DNA from: Crossiella sp. S99.2
GTDB lineage: Bacteria > Actinomycetota > Actinomycetes > Mycobacteriales > Pseudonocardiaceae
Direction: 5' to 3'
DNA: 64,000 nucleotides
NCBI RefSeq assembly: GCF_023094165.1
Contig: NZ_JALMDK010000004.1
Location: 806,001-870,000 of the forward strand
Both the position numbers and the translations under genes were made by a program. The notes below the pieces were generated by a model. That model saw only the letters and a list, made by a program, of their open reading frames with translations, did not search any database and was not told where the DNA came from. This document shows, one piece after another, positions 44,434 through 53,777 of the stretch; positions within the stretch are counted from its first letter, which is position 1, and each line of letters opens with the position of its first letter.

Positions 44434-44486
44434 GCACCAGGTCGGCGATCACCAGGGTCTGGGCTGCGAACCGCGCGGCGTTCGCC

Positions 44487-45569
44487 TCAGAAGTCGATCG
44501 GGCGTTTGCGCACGCGCCTGAGAATGACGAAGGCGGCAGCCGGTAGATCGCCGTCCTGAGCCTTCCTGTGGTCGCTTCGCAGGTCGATGAGTTCGAAGGT
44601 TCCAGCGGGGAGGCGGTAGCCCTCCGTGGTCGACACGGCATCGCACATACGGAACCGCAGGCTCACGTCGATGTCGTAGTCGTTGATCGACTGTGCGCTG
44701 TCGCGGTCGAACAGGTCGATAGGACCGGCAAGGACATCGGCTTTGCCGTCCTGCCAGGTGATGCGGGCCTCAACGAAGGAGTCGGCGCGTTCGTTGCGTT
44801 TGATGTTGAGGTCACCGATCACCTCGGCGAATGGTTCCCTCCGGCGTAGCTCGAAGGCAATGGCCCGCAGGTGGTCGAAGTTGATGTCGTACTTCCGGGA
44901 GAATTCGACGACCTCGTCAACCTGGGCAAGGGTGATCCCGGGTACCTGGTCGTGCAGGTAAGTGGCGACCGTCTCGGGCTCGGGGTAGGCGAACCGCATG
45001 TGGTAGTGGAAACGGCCGGGGCGGTTGAGCATGAACTCGTTGACGCCACCCAGATTGTTGACCGAGAGGACGTAGATGCGCTTGGTCACGCTGAGTCCGT
45101 CGAAGAGGCTGAGGAACTGGGCCTGGGCCTCGTCCTCGCCGTTGCTGGCAAATATCTTCTCGAACTCGTCGAAAATGATGACAACCTCGCCGAGATTGTC
45201 CAAAAAGGACGCCAGACCTGGGGTTGAGTGCTGGACGAGAATCGTAGGCAGCTCCAGCCGTTCGCGGGCCTGTTCGGCGAGCATCCGAAGCAGGAGCGAC
45301 TTACCCATGCCCTTGTCGCCGGAGAGGATCACGCCCAGGGACCGGTCCATGTCCTCGTAGCCACGCACGATGCGATCCACGCGTTGTGCGTGGGAGCCGT
45401 AGACAGTTTCCGCACCGGGCGCGAGCGGGGCGCTCTGGCGGAGGCTGTATCCGGACATTTGGGAAAAGTGGATGGTGTAGGTCGCCACCGGCAGCCGTTC
45501 GAAGGTCTGTACGGAGTCGCCGTACAGGCGGTACTGGCCGCCGGCGACAACGATGGTGGAAGCAGGCAT
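44487..45569 (-). CDS. AAA ATPase
   Basis: 360 residues from ATG 45569. One AAA+ module: Walker A LSGDKGMGKSLLLRML (about 118), Walker B VVIIFDEFEKIF, sensor-1 IYVLSVNNLGGVNEF, and an arginine-finger-type NRPGRFHYHMRFAYP. It lacks a recognised fused effector; the N-terminal 100 residues and C-terminal beta domain (SINDYDIDVSLRFRMCDAV) may bind a partner. This resembles ATPases in phage or conflict modules that remodel protein complexes. Neighbours are small orphans and an exonuclease-like gene. Confidence 0.85.
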   Translation of the reverse strand: MPASTIVVAGGQYRLYGDSVQTFERLPVATYTIHFSQMSGYSLRQSAPLAPGAETVYGSHAQRVDRIVRGYEDMDRSLGVILSGDKGMGKSLLLRMLAEQARERLELPTILVQHSTPGLASFLDNLGEVVIIFDEFEKIFASNGEDEAQAQFLSLFDGLSVTKRIYVLSVNNLGGVNEFMLNRPGRFHYHMRFAYPEPETVATYLHDQVPGITLAQVDEVVEFSRKYDINFDHLRAIAFELRRREPFAEVIGDLNIKRNERADSFVEARITWQDGKADVLAGPIDLFDRDSAQSINDYDIDVSLRFRMCDAVSTTEGYRLPAGTFELIDLRSDHRKAQDGDLPAAAFVILRRVRKRPIDF

Positions 45570-45670
45570 CAGCGCTCGCTTTCGCGGGAATGTGTGGATG
45601 GTTTGTGGTGCAGTGACATCACCGCGCAACGCCCTTCCCATGCAGTCGTTCAGCACCGATAGGTAGCTGA

Positions 45671-45898
45671 TCAACGACAGGGCGGAAGTTGCGACATGAA
45701 ACCGCTATCGGCCCCGAGCCCGAACGTCCGCACGACACGGGGAGCCGATTCGCAGCGAAGCGTGACCGACGGAGGTGAGGACGGAGGCTGGCGCAGCAGG
45801 CCGAGCGCCTGTGCCTGGTGGACGGCTTCCTGCGCGACCTGGTCGCTGGCGCGGTCACCGAGCGGGTCGCGCGGCAGCGGAAGCAGGGCGACGGTCAT
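45671..45898 (-). CDS. Small orphan protein
   Basis: 75 residues from ATG 45898 with AGGA 5-6 bases upstream. VALLPLPRDPLGDRASDQVA, a helix AQEAVHQAQALGLLRQPP, and a C-terminal VVRTFGLGADSGFMSQLPPC. Unknown; lies between the AAA ATPase and the exonuclease-like gene. Confidence 0.5.
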   Translation of the reverse strand: MTVALLPLPRDPLGDRASDQVAQEAVHQAQALGLLRQPPSSPPSVTLRCESAPRVVRTFGLGADSGFMSQLPPCR

Positions 45899-45986
45899 GT
45901 CCGGCCGTCCTGCTCAGCCCCGCTGGCGCCAGGGCTTGCAGATTGAGGGATCCAGAGTGGCCAGGCATCAGGCGCAGCCATGTCGA

Positions 45987-46763
45987 TCACCAACTCGCGC
46001 ATGCCCTATTGAGGCAGGCACCGACAGGGGTGTGGTCACCGCCGAGTGGCCGGTCCTGACTGCTGCCTTCCCAGTCCCGGCGGCAGGTCATGACGCAGTT
46101 CCATGCCTCCTCCACAGCCAGGTGCTCCGGGTCAAGGCTGTGGCGCTTGCAGTCGGCGAGGATCGAGCGCTGATCGAATCGGGCCTTGTAGGCCAAGAGT
46201 GCCTTGCCTCGGACTACCTTCAGCAGCTTCCGGAGGACTGTGGGCCAGTCCGGCACTCCCGGAGCGGTCACCATCTCCTTGGTGATGCGGTGCACCTGGG
46301 CAGCGCCAGGCTCGATCACCGCGGCGGGGCCCGGGTTGACGAAGGTGTTCAACAGGATTTTGCCGGTGGTGGTATCGACGGCGGCGATCCGGATCACCTG
46401 TGCGGGCGAGTCGCGTGATCCGAATCCGGTCGTCTCGACGTCGATGCACACCGACCGATCAGGCAGGAGCATGTCCAGTGCCCACAGGCTGGTGAGTCGG
46501 CGCCGTTCCTGGTTGGTGTTGCGCTTGCGGACTTGCACCGGCGGCAGGGTGGCGGATCGGGACAGCTGGGTCAGGACCGCGCTGATGAGCGCGGCGTGGG
46601 CCTGGGCAGGGTTGTCCGCGCCGTCGGCGAATACCTCGGCCAAGGAGATGGTCTCCAGTGTTCGCCGCAGGCTGGTCTCGGAGAACCAGGACTGGCCGTC
46701 GGCGTCAGGCAGGTACCACATCTGTGGCTCGGGCCGGGCGGGGAGCACGGCGGGACTGGTCAT
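45987..46763 (-). CDS. DnaQ-like 3'-5' exonuclease with altered Exo III motif
   Basis: 258 residues from ATG 46763 with AAGGAG 7 bases upstream. Exo I is SVCIDVETTGFGSR (catalytic D and E present), Exo II is LLAYKARFDQRSILADC (D present). The C-terminal motif should read HxALGDC but reads GGDHTPVGACLNRAC, so the usual catalytic aspartate is alanine. The N-terminal 90 residues are an extra domain. If the substitution is real, nuclease activity should be reduced or lost. Confidence 0.8.
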   Translation of the reverse strand: MTSPAVLPARPEPQMWYLPDADGQSWFSETSLRRTLETISLAEVFADGADNPAQAHAALISAVLTQLSRSATLPPVQVRKRNTNQERRRLTSLWALDMLLPDRSVCIDVETTGFGSRDSPAQVIRIAAVDTTTGKILLNTFVNPGPAAVIEPGAAQVHRITKEMVTAPGVPDWPTVLRKLLKVVRGKALLAYKARFDQRSILADCKRHSLDPEHLAVEEAWNCVMTCRRDWEGSSQDRPLGGDHTPVGACLNRACASW

Positions 46764-46912
46764 GGTGACACTCCTTGGGACAGTGCGGTTTCGGAACGAT
46801 CGGGTGCCGTGGTGGCGCCGTGTCGCCGAGCACGGCCTGTGCTTGCGGCCTGGGCCGGACGGCCTTGAGAAGACGCTGGCCGCGGCTGGTGGTAGCGCGG
46901 GCAGTACCCCGC

Positions 46913-46958
46913 AGGACGGCCCAGACCTGAGCGGGTTGCAGTGGGGCTGGGCCGTCCT
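46913..46958. terminator. Perfect 12-bp hairpin
   Basis: Arms 46913-46924 and 46947-46958, exact; 53 bases past the stop of the gene at 47011. Confidence 0.55.
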
Positions 46959-47010
46959 GGAGTGCTGCTGCAGGCGGCGCTGGACGGGCCGAGATGAGGC
47001 CGGGCGCGGG

Positions 47011-47904
47011 TCAGTTGATGCGCACTAGGCGGCGGCAGAGCTGTGCGGCGTGGACGGTGCCGGATCCCTCCAGGCCGGTGCTGTTCCACAGTTCAAACTG
47101 GACGATTGGCTGCCGGTTCGGGCACCGGCACCACGAGTCGGTGTTGAGCAGGTAGGAGGTGTCGCCGACGAGGGTGAACCGCCGGGCGGGTTTGCCGAAC
47201 AACCACAGGTCCCCGGAGAACGGCGCGGCGTGGAGGGAAGCGTTCCCGTCCGGCAGGCCGGCGGCGAGCTGTTCGGCGCGGCGGATCCTGGTGTTGGCTT
47301 GTTCGGGTGTCAGAGGGGACGGCCCGAGCAGGCGGGTCCAGTCCTGCCCGTCGAACATCTGCCAGTAGGCGCCGGTCTCTAAACCGCCGGCCTCGTGCTC
47401 ATCCAGCTTGGCTGCTAGGCGTTCGCGGCTGGTGTGGGTCAGCAGAATCCGGGTCCAGGCCAGGACAGCGCCCCGTTCCGGCCCCCAGTCCCCCGCCTCT
47501 CGAGGCAGGTAGCTGCGGAGCAGGAAGCTGTTCGTCGCGCGCATTCTGGTGACATGGCTGGCGGTCTCGGCCTCATCGACGATCGCCTCGAGCAGGTCCG
47601 CCACGCCCTCGATGTTGGTGTCGGTGGCCATCGGCTCGCCGTCCTGCTGGCACTGCCGCAGGAATGCCTCCAGGTGAGCAACGCCGAATCGGGCGCGGTC
47701 ATGCGGATGGAAGGCGGTCGGGAGGCCACGGCCCTCGTTGACGATGAGGCCAACAGCACCGAACTCGGGGTGCACGAGCGTGCCGCTGTAGGCAAGGCCG
47801 CGGCTGGTGGGCGTGTGGGACAGGTCGGGCATGCTGAAGGAGTAGGGCGCGTCGATTCCGGTGTGGACCCAGCGCTCCCGGGGCTGGGTGTTGGTTGTGG
47901 ACAT
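47011..47904 (-). CDS. Orphan protein, 297 residues
   Basis: ATG 47904 with GGAGG 8 bases upstream. Starts WVHTGIDAPYSFSMPDLSHT, then HPEFGAVGLIVNEGRGLPTA, FGVAHLEAFLRQCQQDGEPM, a helical region ADLLEAIVDEAETASHVTRM, and a C-terminal part with WLFGKPARRFTLVGDTSY and CRCPNRQ. I recognise the layout as common in actinobacterial plasmid DNA but know no function. No membrane or signal feature. Confidence 0.6.
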   Translation of the reverse strand: MSTTNTQPRERWVHTGIDAPYSFSMPDLSHTPTSRGLAYSGTLVHPEFGAVGLIVNEGRGLPTAFHPHDRARFGVAHLEAFLRQCQQDGEPMATDTNIEGVADLLEAIVDEAETASHVTRMRATNSFLLRSYLPREAGDWGPERGAVLAWTRILLTHTSRERLAAKLDEHEAGGLETGAYWQMFDGQDWTRLLGPSPLTPEQANTRIRRAEQLAAGLPDGNASLHAAPFSGDLWLFGKPARRFTLVGDTSYLLNTDSWCRCPNRQPIVQFELWNSTGLEGSGTVHAAQLCRRLVRIN

Positions 47905-48105
47905 AGAGCTGTCCTCCTCGTGATCTGCAAGTGGAGCCGGTGATGCGATTCGGGACAGCGCGGCAGCCGACTCCGGGCCGCTGCCGGGCCGGGGTCTCGT
48001 GCGGAGAGGCGAGGACCGGGGAATCGGCTGGAAGACGTGCTTGTGCTGCTGTGCCAGCCACGGCGGTGTGTTCCGCTTCGGCGGGGCGCGCTCGGTGAGC
48101 ACTGG

Positions 48106-48154
48106 CGTGCTGGTAGGGGTTAGCCTGGTTCTTCGGCTGGCCCCTACCAGCACG
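48106..48154 (-). terminator. Perfect 14-bp hairpin overlapping a stop codon
   Basis: Arms 48106-48119 and 48141-48154 exact. The stop codon of the gene at 48144 lies within the right arm. Confidence 0.55.
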
Positions 48155-48446
48155 GTGGTGCAGAATGCGGTGCCCCCGCCGCAGCGGGCGCACCGCGCGA
48201 TCCCGGGTCGTCGTGCTGGTGCCGGTCACTGTGGATGCAGTCGCAGAACGTGTCGACCAGCTGCGGTGCTTGCGGCAGGTCTGTTCGCGGTAGGGACTGC
48301 GCGCGTTTCCTGATGTCATTGCCGAAGCGTTCGACGACGGTGCCGACGGGGAATTCAGCAGCGATGCGGGCCACCTCGTGGGCGGACTCTGCTGCCCAGT
48401 CCCGGACCTGCTGCCTGTCGGGCAGGCCGACGTAGAGCAGGCTCAC
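48144..48446 (-). CDS. Orphan protein, 100 residues
   Basis: GTG 48446. LLYVGLPDRQQVRDWAAESA, EVARIAAEFPVGTVVERFGN, then LVDTFCDCIHSDRHQHD, a CxCxHxxxH cluster that could bind metal. Begins 30 bases after the previous gene; no clear ribosome site, so coupling to the upstream gene is likely. Confidence 0.55.
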   Translation of the reverse strand: MSLLYVGLPDRQQVRDWAAESAHEVARIAAEFPVGTVVERFGNDIRKRAQSLPRTDLPQAPQLVDTFCDCIHSDRHQHDDPGSRGAPAAAGAPHSAPPCW

Positions 48447-48475
48447 GCGGGACGGGGCGCGGCGGGCTGGCCCAG

Positions 48476-48748
48476 CTAGACCAGCTCATGGCAGGCCAGC
48501 GGCCGCTCCTCGGCCGGGGTGGTGGGGCAAGCGGGCTCGTGCAGCTGGATCTTGGAGCCCTCGTCTTCCCCAGGGCGGGCCGGGACAGCACAGATCCAGC
48601 ACGTCTCCTGTGTCCACATCCAGCTGTCACCGACGTGGTAGCGGCCATGCTCGTGGGGACTGATCTGGTTCGGGCCGAACTCCTCCCCTTCGGCCTCGAT
48701 CACCAGAATGTCCTCGCCGTCCCAGCAAGCCGAGGCAGCACCGCACAA
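48476..48748 (-). CDS. Orphan protein with Cys/Trp-rich core
   Basis: 90 residues from TTG 48748, but the frame stays coding-like upstream (ARAPPVPALPRYHTRRGALC) back to about 48837 with no ATG, GTG or TTG, only CTG 48814. SACWDGEDILVIEAEGEEFG and DSWMWTQETCWICAVPAR show paired cysteines and tryptophans, a possible zinc knuckle. The true start may be the CTG. Confidence 0.5.
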   Translation of the reverse strand: MCGAASACWDGEDILVIEAEGEEFGPNQISPHEHGRYHVGDSWMWTQETCWICAVPARPGEDEGSKIQLHEPACPTTPAEERPLACHELV

Positions 48749-48927
48749 AGCCCCGCGCCGCGTGTGATACCGGGGAAGCGCTGGAACGGGTGGGGCGCGG
48801 GCCTGTTCGGTCAGCGAGAAGGGGATCCGGCATCACGGTGGCGGCCTTGGCTTGGAGGGCATGGCGGGACACGATCCGCTTGCCACTGCGACGAGCCAGG
48901 ACCGCCTGCGAATGCCCTGCGGGGCGC

Positions 48928-49590
48928 TCATGCGGAACCGTCGCCAAGCGCGAGGTCCTGTTTCGCGTAGTTGTGCAGGTCATCGTGGCGGGCCAGATCG
49001 GCCGTCACGGTTCCGGTGTCCGCGCCGAGCCAGGCCGCGGGCGGTGCCGGGGTCGGGGGTGGCTCGAGGGCGTCAGGATCGCCATTGAGCCATTGCCACA
49101 GTCCACCTGCCAGCTCGTGCAAGCGCCCGCTGGCGGTCTCGACGTAGAAGTTGGAGTCCCCGCCGAAGCCGAACTGGTCGTGGAGGTTCCATACGCACAC
49201 CAGGCGCTGTCCCAGTGTGCTGAGGTGGCCGAGGACTTTGTTGACGAGGTCGTTGTCGTAGCCCTCGGCCATGCTCCCGCACAGGGAAGTGTCGAGGCCC
49301 CGCACAGGATCGGGTTCCTCGGCCAACTCGCGGATGGCCTGCTCGGTCTCGGCCTCTCCCATCTGCTCCACCAGGTAGAAGATCTGCGCGTCCAGGCCGC
49401 CGTTGTTGATCGCGGTGGCAGGTCGGCTGGCCTGATCGTGCACAGTGTCGTCGAGATCCTCCGGGAGGAGTCCCAGGTTCTCGGCAAGGGCTGTCAAACG
49501 CCGGGCTGCTTGCGTTCGTGGGTCCTCACCCGCTGCGGTGGTGGGTGTGTTCCTCACGCGGGAGGGTGTGGATGCGCTGGTGTTGGCCAT
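48928..49590 (-). CDS. Orphan protein, 220 residues
   Basis: ATG 49590 with AAGGAG about 10 bases upstream. N-terminal disordered stretch, then a helical acidic domain (EDLDDTVHDQASRPATAINN, LDAQIFYLVEQMGEAETEQA, DNDLVNKVLGHLSTLGQRLV), a core with VWNLHDQFGFGGDSNFYVET and a proline-rich tail. Unknown family, no catalytic motif. Confidence 0.6.
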   Translation of the reverse strand: MANTSASTPSRVRNTPTTAAGEDPRTQAARRLTALAENLGLLPEDLDDTVHDQASRPATAINNGGLDAQIFYLVEQMGEAETEQAIRELAEEPDPVRGLDTSLCGSMAEGYDNDLVNKVLGHLSTLGQRLVCVWNLHDQFGFGGDSNFYVETASGRLHELAGGLWQWLNGDPDALEPPPTPAPPAAWLGADTGTVTADLARHDDLHNYAKQDLALGDGSA

Positions 49591-50325
49591 GACGGTGGTC
49601 TCCTTCGGATGCACAGTTCAGGGGTGTTTCCAGGTGCGCCTGGACGTGGTGGCCGGGGTATCGGCGCCCGGGTCACCACGTCCAGGGGCCGGTTCACCAC
49701 GGTGACGGGACTGTGGTGAGCCCACTGGCCGCCCTGGTGGGTGTGAGGTCGCCGGCGTCACCATGTCCGCGAGAAGCCGCATTGATCGCCTGGTGCTCAG
49801 ACCTCGATGGCGAGCTGGCCAGCGGGGTGTAGCCGCGGTCGGCCTTGTGGGCGTGGTGCGGCCTGGGCAATCGATAGCGCCTACGCGGCGGCGGGTCGCG
49901 GTGAGCGTGTGGCGGACGAACTGCTCGTGGTCCTCGATCCGAGGGGGATGCGGGCGGGCGCGGCCCGGCCGGGCTGGCTCGCCCCGCCGGTGTGCTGAAA
50001 AAGGGTGGTCTGGACACTTCTCGGGACGGGTTGCCGGTGCTGGAGGCATTGCTGGGCCAGGTGAAGGCTTGTGGTGGCGCACCGGGGTTCGGCTGTCGTT
50101 GCCGATGTTGTGGCTTCAGCGGCACTGGTGCGTCTGGCTGGGGAGGCCTTGCACCGTCAGGGTGTACACAGGTTCCCGCTTGTCGTTACGGCACAGCCAA
50201 GGTGGTCGCTGGCAGATTCTGGAGTCCTCCCCCAGTCCTGCAGTGTGTTGGCGATGACCGAGGGGACCGTGTCCGTGGCAGGTTTGGCGTGGCCGCCAGC
50301 ACGTGGGACAGGGCTGCTGGGATGG
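49591..50325. other. Gene-poor gap
   Basis: About 735 bases. Several overlapping frames look like shadows; a minus-strand segment EDHEQFVRHTLTATRRRV may belong to a small unannotated protein. Holds the hairpin at 49639-49686. Confidence 0.35.
49639..49686. terminator. Perfect 13-bp hairpin
   Basis: Arms 49639-49651 and 49674-49686 are exact complements; it sits upstream of the gene starting at 49590. Confidence 0.5.
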
Positions 50326-50991
50326 TTACGGCGAGCCGGCGTGGCCGGGTTCTTCCTCCGCTGAGAAGGCGCTGACGCTGAAGATGACGAGACCGCTGGA
50401 TTCGGCGGAGCTATGCAGATGGTCAATCAGCCAACGCCCCATCGCATCGCCTGCTGTGTCTGTGGCGGGGAAGGTCGTGCCGAACCAGTGCTGGAAGGTC
50501 TCACCGAGCGGGGCTGGCTGGCCGTTGCTGTCGATCCCGGTGACCAGACAGGGACCGTGAATCACCGGGATGTGCTCGGGATGTGCCAGCAACGCGAGGA
50601 TGCGTTCCCTGTCGGTGTCGCTGACGGCATAGTCGCCCGCGGCAACATCCTGCAGCAGGAGGTTCAGGGTTTCGTTGGCACCACTGTTGGGCAGATGCGC
50701 ACGCGTGCTGTCGTTGCCGAACCAGATGCCGACCCCGGCGAGAAGTCTCGTGCACTCGATGATCGGATCCTCGAGCAGCCGGGCAGCGTCCTCCTCCGGA
50801 CGGGCCTGGTTGATCGCCACAATCTCGATGTGGTCCATGCCCAGCAAGATCGCGATCATGGTCTCGGGTGACGGGGGATCCGGCAGGGACGCCTGGTGGG
50901 TGTCGGTGGAGTTCCAGGTCGCTGCGTCCGGGCCTGGTCCGGTGAGCGCGTCGATCTGCCGGATGATGTCCGGGCGATCATGGGTGGACAT
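50326..50991 (-). CDS. Orphan protein, 221 residues
   Basis: ATG 50991 with AAAGGACAG directly upstream. Alternates helices and strands: PETMIAILLGMDHIEIVAIN, LLEDPIIECTRLLAGVGIWF, HPEHIPVIHGPCLVTGIDSN and HLHSSAESSGLVIFSVSAF. Reads as one alpha/beta domain; no catalytic motif I can name. Cytoplasmic. Confidence 0.6.
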   Translation of the reverse strand: MSTHDRPDIIRQIDALTGPGPDAATWNSTDTHQASLPDPPSPETMIAILLGMDHIEIVAINQARPEEDAARLLEDPIIECTRLLAGVGIWFGNDSTRAHLPNSGANETLNLLLQDVAAGDYAVSDTDRERILALLAHPEHIPVIHGPCLVTGIDSNGQPAPLGETFQHWFGTTFPATDTAGDAMGRWLIDHLHSSAESSGLVIFSVSAFSAEEEPGHAGSP

Positions 50992-51075
50992 GTCTGTCCT
51001 TTCTCAACAGTCATTGCGCGGCACGGGAAGCCGGCTCGCGAACATCGCCGCCCGCTGGCGTCCGGATGACGGGGT

Positions 51076-51241
51076 GTCTCGCCCCGGGCGGGGCGCTGAC
51101 GCTGGGGGCGGCGCAGGCATCGGTGTCAAGCCGCGCGCTGGCGTGACCCGGTTACCGCAGGGAGCAGCAGAGCTCGCCAGCGCGCGGCTTGACGCCGGGG
51201 CCGGAGTCGTCCAGCGTGCGCCGCGCCGCCCGGGGCGAGAC
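51076..51241. repeat. Nested pair of exact inverted repeats
   Basis: The outer arms 51076-51091 / 51226-51241 are a perfect 16-bp match. Inside them is a second perfect 19-bp pair, 51125-51143 / 51175-51193. The 166-bp block could form one long cruciform. It lies in a gap (50992-51354) without genes. Confidence 0.65.
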
Positions 51242-51354
51242 GCCCGGCTCGGAGGCCTCACTCACCTAGTGCTGGGCATACTGGTGCCATCTGGCGTGTT
51301 GGAGTCCAAGGCGCTCAGGCTCAGCCGCTGGTGGCCAGCCGTCGTAGGCGACGC

Positions 51355-51549
51355 TCAGCCCTTGTCGCGACTTCTCCCCTGCTCCCAGTGCTGACTGTTC
51401 CGGGCTGTGCCAGCAGTTCTCGTGATGGCATCTGGAGTCGGTGCAGACCTCGCGTCAGCTTCGGCGATGGCACGTGCCCGGCAGTGGAGAAAGGCAGTTC
51501 TGGAGCGGAACTCCTTGGCCTGGAACTCCCGAAGTTGCCACTGAGCCAC
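51355..51549 (-). CDS. Possible small protein
   Basis: 64 residues from GTG 51549: AQWQLREFQAKEFRSRTAFL, then HCRARAIAEADARSAP. Helical and basic, fair codon use, no clear ribosome site. It is about 215 bases downstream of the XRE-type gene and may be a partner, but support is weak. Confidence 0.35.
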   Translation of the reverse strand: MAQWQLREFQAKEFRSRTAFLHCRARAIAEADARSAPTPDAITRTAGTARNSQHWEQGRSRDKG

Positions 51550-51765
51550 CAGGTAGTTCGTTTGCCCTGGTCGGGCGGTTAGCGGTCAAGCACTGATCCG
51601 CTGGGAAGTGCCGGCAAGGATCACGCCGTCAAGTGACGTGTAGCGGTCGGATACTGGTCAGAGAACAGGTCAGTCCGCCTGCGAGACCACGGGCGACCCC
51701 ACCGACATCGACTGACGCTTCCTCCCGCTGGAGGTTAGCCGGGGCGATCCCCGCCGGGGGTGGCG

Positions 51766-52095
51766 TCAGCCGCCGCGCATCCGGCGGGCGGCCTCGGCGA
51801 GGCTCTCGGGAGTGATGCCGATCAGCGACAGAGCCTGGCCGGCGTCCGCGCCGGTGGCGTCGCTGAGCCGTACGAGCCGGGACATCCGCACGCCGATCAC
51901 CGGGGCCGCAGTGTGCTCGAAGTGCTCGCCCGGGTAGCCCGTCTCGTACCGCAGCACCTCTTCGGGCTCCATGTCGGCGCGGGTGGCGGCCTCCATGACC
52001 GACAGTCCCGCCTTCTCCCTGGCTGCGGTCAGGAACGGGCCCAACGGCCAGCCGGGATGAACTCGCCGGTGTGGTGAAGGCATCTGATCAGGCAT
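51766..52095 (-). CDS. XRE-type helix-turn-helix protein
   Basis: 109 residues from ATG 52095 (52083 is an alternative). PFLTAAREKAGLSVMEAATR, then MEPEEVLRYETGYPG and RMSRLVRLSDATGADAGQAL give the five-helix XRE order with a typical loop. Small regulators like this occur singly or as plasmid copy or antitoxin repressors. It lies in a 1.4-kb stretch of small ORFs; a target is not evident. Confidence 0.7.
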   Translation of the reverse strand: MPDQMPSPHRRVHPGWPLGPFLTAAREKAGLSVMEAATRADMEPEEVLRYETGYPGEHFEHTAAPVIGVRMSRLVRLSDATGADAGQALSLIGITPESLAEAARRMRGG

Positions 52096-52354
52096 GACCC
52101 CAGTATCCACAGAGGATGTCACCGGCAGGTTCGACGACGGAGGTCCGCGGCCCGGCATTCCTGAACGTGACTTGCAATGTCAGGTGGCCGGATCTCGCCA
52201 GGGTCAGTTGCCGTGGTGCATGTGGGGCAGCGCATGACCGCGTGGCCGGCTGGGTCGGGACATCGTTGACGGCAGGCCCTCACCAGTTGCGGTGCGGAGA
52301 GAAGTCCCTGCCGTAGCGAGCCACGAGACCGGCCCGTGGTGTACCTGGGATCGG

Positions 52355-53170
52355 TTACCGCCGCAGGGACAGCAGTGTCTCAGCCAGGTTGTGCAACTCG
52401 CGGAGGATCGCCATCCGATAGGCGCCTTGTGTGTCGACAACGGGTGTTCCGTCAACACGAAAGTGATCGAGCACGACGCGGGCGCCGGCCACCAGAGCTG
52501 CTTGGAAGTAGCGGTCGAGCAGGGAGGGACCATGGAGATCCTGTGCGGTGTCGAGGTGGAGCCCTGGCTGTCGGTCGCTCGCCCGCGGTTCAGGCGTATC
52601 CGCCGGGGCACACTCACCGGATGTCATGCTGGTGCTGGGGTCCAGCATCCACGTCTGGAACGGCGTGGGCGGGCGGGCGTTCATCGCGAGCCGGTAGTCG
52701 ACTCGCGCCACGGCTCTGGCCCAGGGTGGCAAGGGTGTCGATGTGGCGTGATCCGGTGTGGGCCCTGCAGGCGGCGTGTTCGTGGGAACGGCAGCCGGGT
52801 GGCGGGTCAGTGTGAACAGTGCGGCCGCGCAGGTTTTGACTGCGGCGTGGATGTCCTCCTCGAGTGGGCCGTGGGGGTTGAGGTAGGGCCGGGTGTCCAC
52901 TTGGAAGAATTCCAGCATTTCGTGGACGAACTCGTTGAAGGCCATGGAGAAGTAGTGCGCGAGCCAGGCCTGTTCGGGAATGGATTCGTCGTGCTCGCAG
53001 GGACCGGACTGGTGCCAGTCGCCGATGTTGATCCGTTGCCCGGTGGGGTCGTAGGCGCAGGGCATTTCGGGGCTGATGAGCAGGTCCGGCTCGAACAGGC
53101 GGGGCTCGTAGGTCTCGATGGTCAGCCGGTAGCTGAGGCGATCCGCGCAGGTGTGTCCTGTGGTCTGCAT
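52355..53170 (-). CDS. Orphan protein, 271 residues
   Basis: ATG 53170, within a longer open frame. YRLTIETYEPRLFEPDLLIS, CAYDPTGQRINIGDWHQSGP, a helical part FNEFVHEMLEFFQVDTRPYL, a disordered proline/threonine middle (about 120-150) and a C-terminal region VVLDHFRVDGTPVVDTQGAY. No known family. Confidence 0.6.
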   Translation of the reverse strand: MQTTGHTCADRLSYRLTIETYEPRLFEPDLLISPEMPCAYDPTGQRINIGDWHQSGPCEHDESIPEQAWLAHYFSMAFNEFVHEMLEFFQVDTRPYLNPHGPLEEDIHAAVKTCAAALFTLTRHPAAVPTNTPPAGPTPDHATSTPLPPWARAVARVDYRLAMNARPPTPFQTWMLDPSTSMTSGECAPADTPEPRASDRQPGLHLDTAQDLHGPSLLDRYFQAALVAGARVVLDHFRVDGTPVVDTQGAYRMAILRELHNLAETLLSLRR

Positions 53171-53333
53171 GGTGGGTGTCACCGCGGTTCTGGCGCTGGC
53201 CGTGTGGGCATCACGGCATGAGGTGTCCAGGTGGGTGTGTCGGAGGGGTCTAGCCGCTTCGGCACCGAGTCTTGTCAGCGGTGAGCAGGCTGGGAGGTGA
53301 GGGTGATGGTCAGGAACCATTGCAGGACAGCGG

Positions 53334-53777
53334 TTACGGCACGGTGGAGGCGGGGTGGGTGTTGTCCGTGGCGGCGTGTGTCTCGCCCGCGGTGATCGTC
53401 TGTGCCAGGGTCTGGGCGTACTGGCGGAGGCTCTTCGAGGGGGAGGTGAAGTCGTGGAGCATGATGTCGGCCAACGCTTGAGCCTCCGGGGTGCCCTGTC
53501 CGTGCAAGGCCACAGCCTTGGCCCAGACTGTCAGCAGGTGCCGGGCGGCGAAGTAGGCATCGGCGAGTTCGGCATCGCTGTACCGGGGCCTGTTCTCCAG
53601 GGAAGAACAGGGAACGCGGAGGGAGGTGATTGCGGTGTCCAGCCGCGTGATCACTTCGGCGCAGGTGGCCTGGATGCCGCGGATGTGTGCTGGGCTGCGC
53701 GGGTGGTGTGCCACGTGGTGAACGGGGCCGATGGCCCGATCTATCGCAGCGCCCCAGCTTTCGACTGCCACAGTCAC
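53334..53777 (-). CDS. Orphan helical protein, 147 residues
   Basis: GTG 53777 with GGAGG 8 bases upstream. Mostly helical: ESWGAAIDRAIGPVHHVAHH, GIQATCAEVITRLDTAITSL, a middle with YSDAELADAYFAARHLLTVW, and FTSPSKSLRQYAQTLAQTIT. Looks like a four-helix bundle. Overlapping frames in this region are shadows. Confidence 0.6.
   Translation of the reverse strand: MTVAVESWGAAIDRAIGPVHHVAHHPRSPAHIRGIQATCAEVITRLDTAITSLRVPCSSLENRPRYSDAELADAYFAARHLLTVWAKAVALHGQGTPEAQALADIMLHDFTSPSKSLRQYAQTLAQTITAGETHAATDNTHPASTVP

Noticed and set aside
44487..46763. AAA ATPase plus exonuclease as a defence system
   Set aside because: The genes are about 400 bases apart with an orphan between, and the exonuclease motif is damaged; no defence family could be named.
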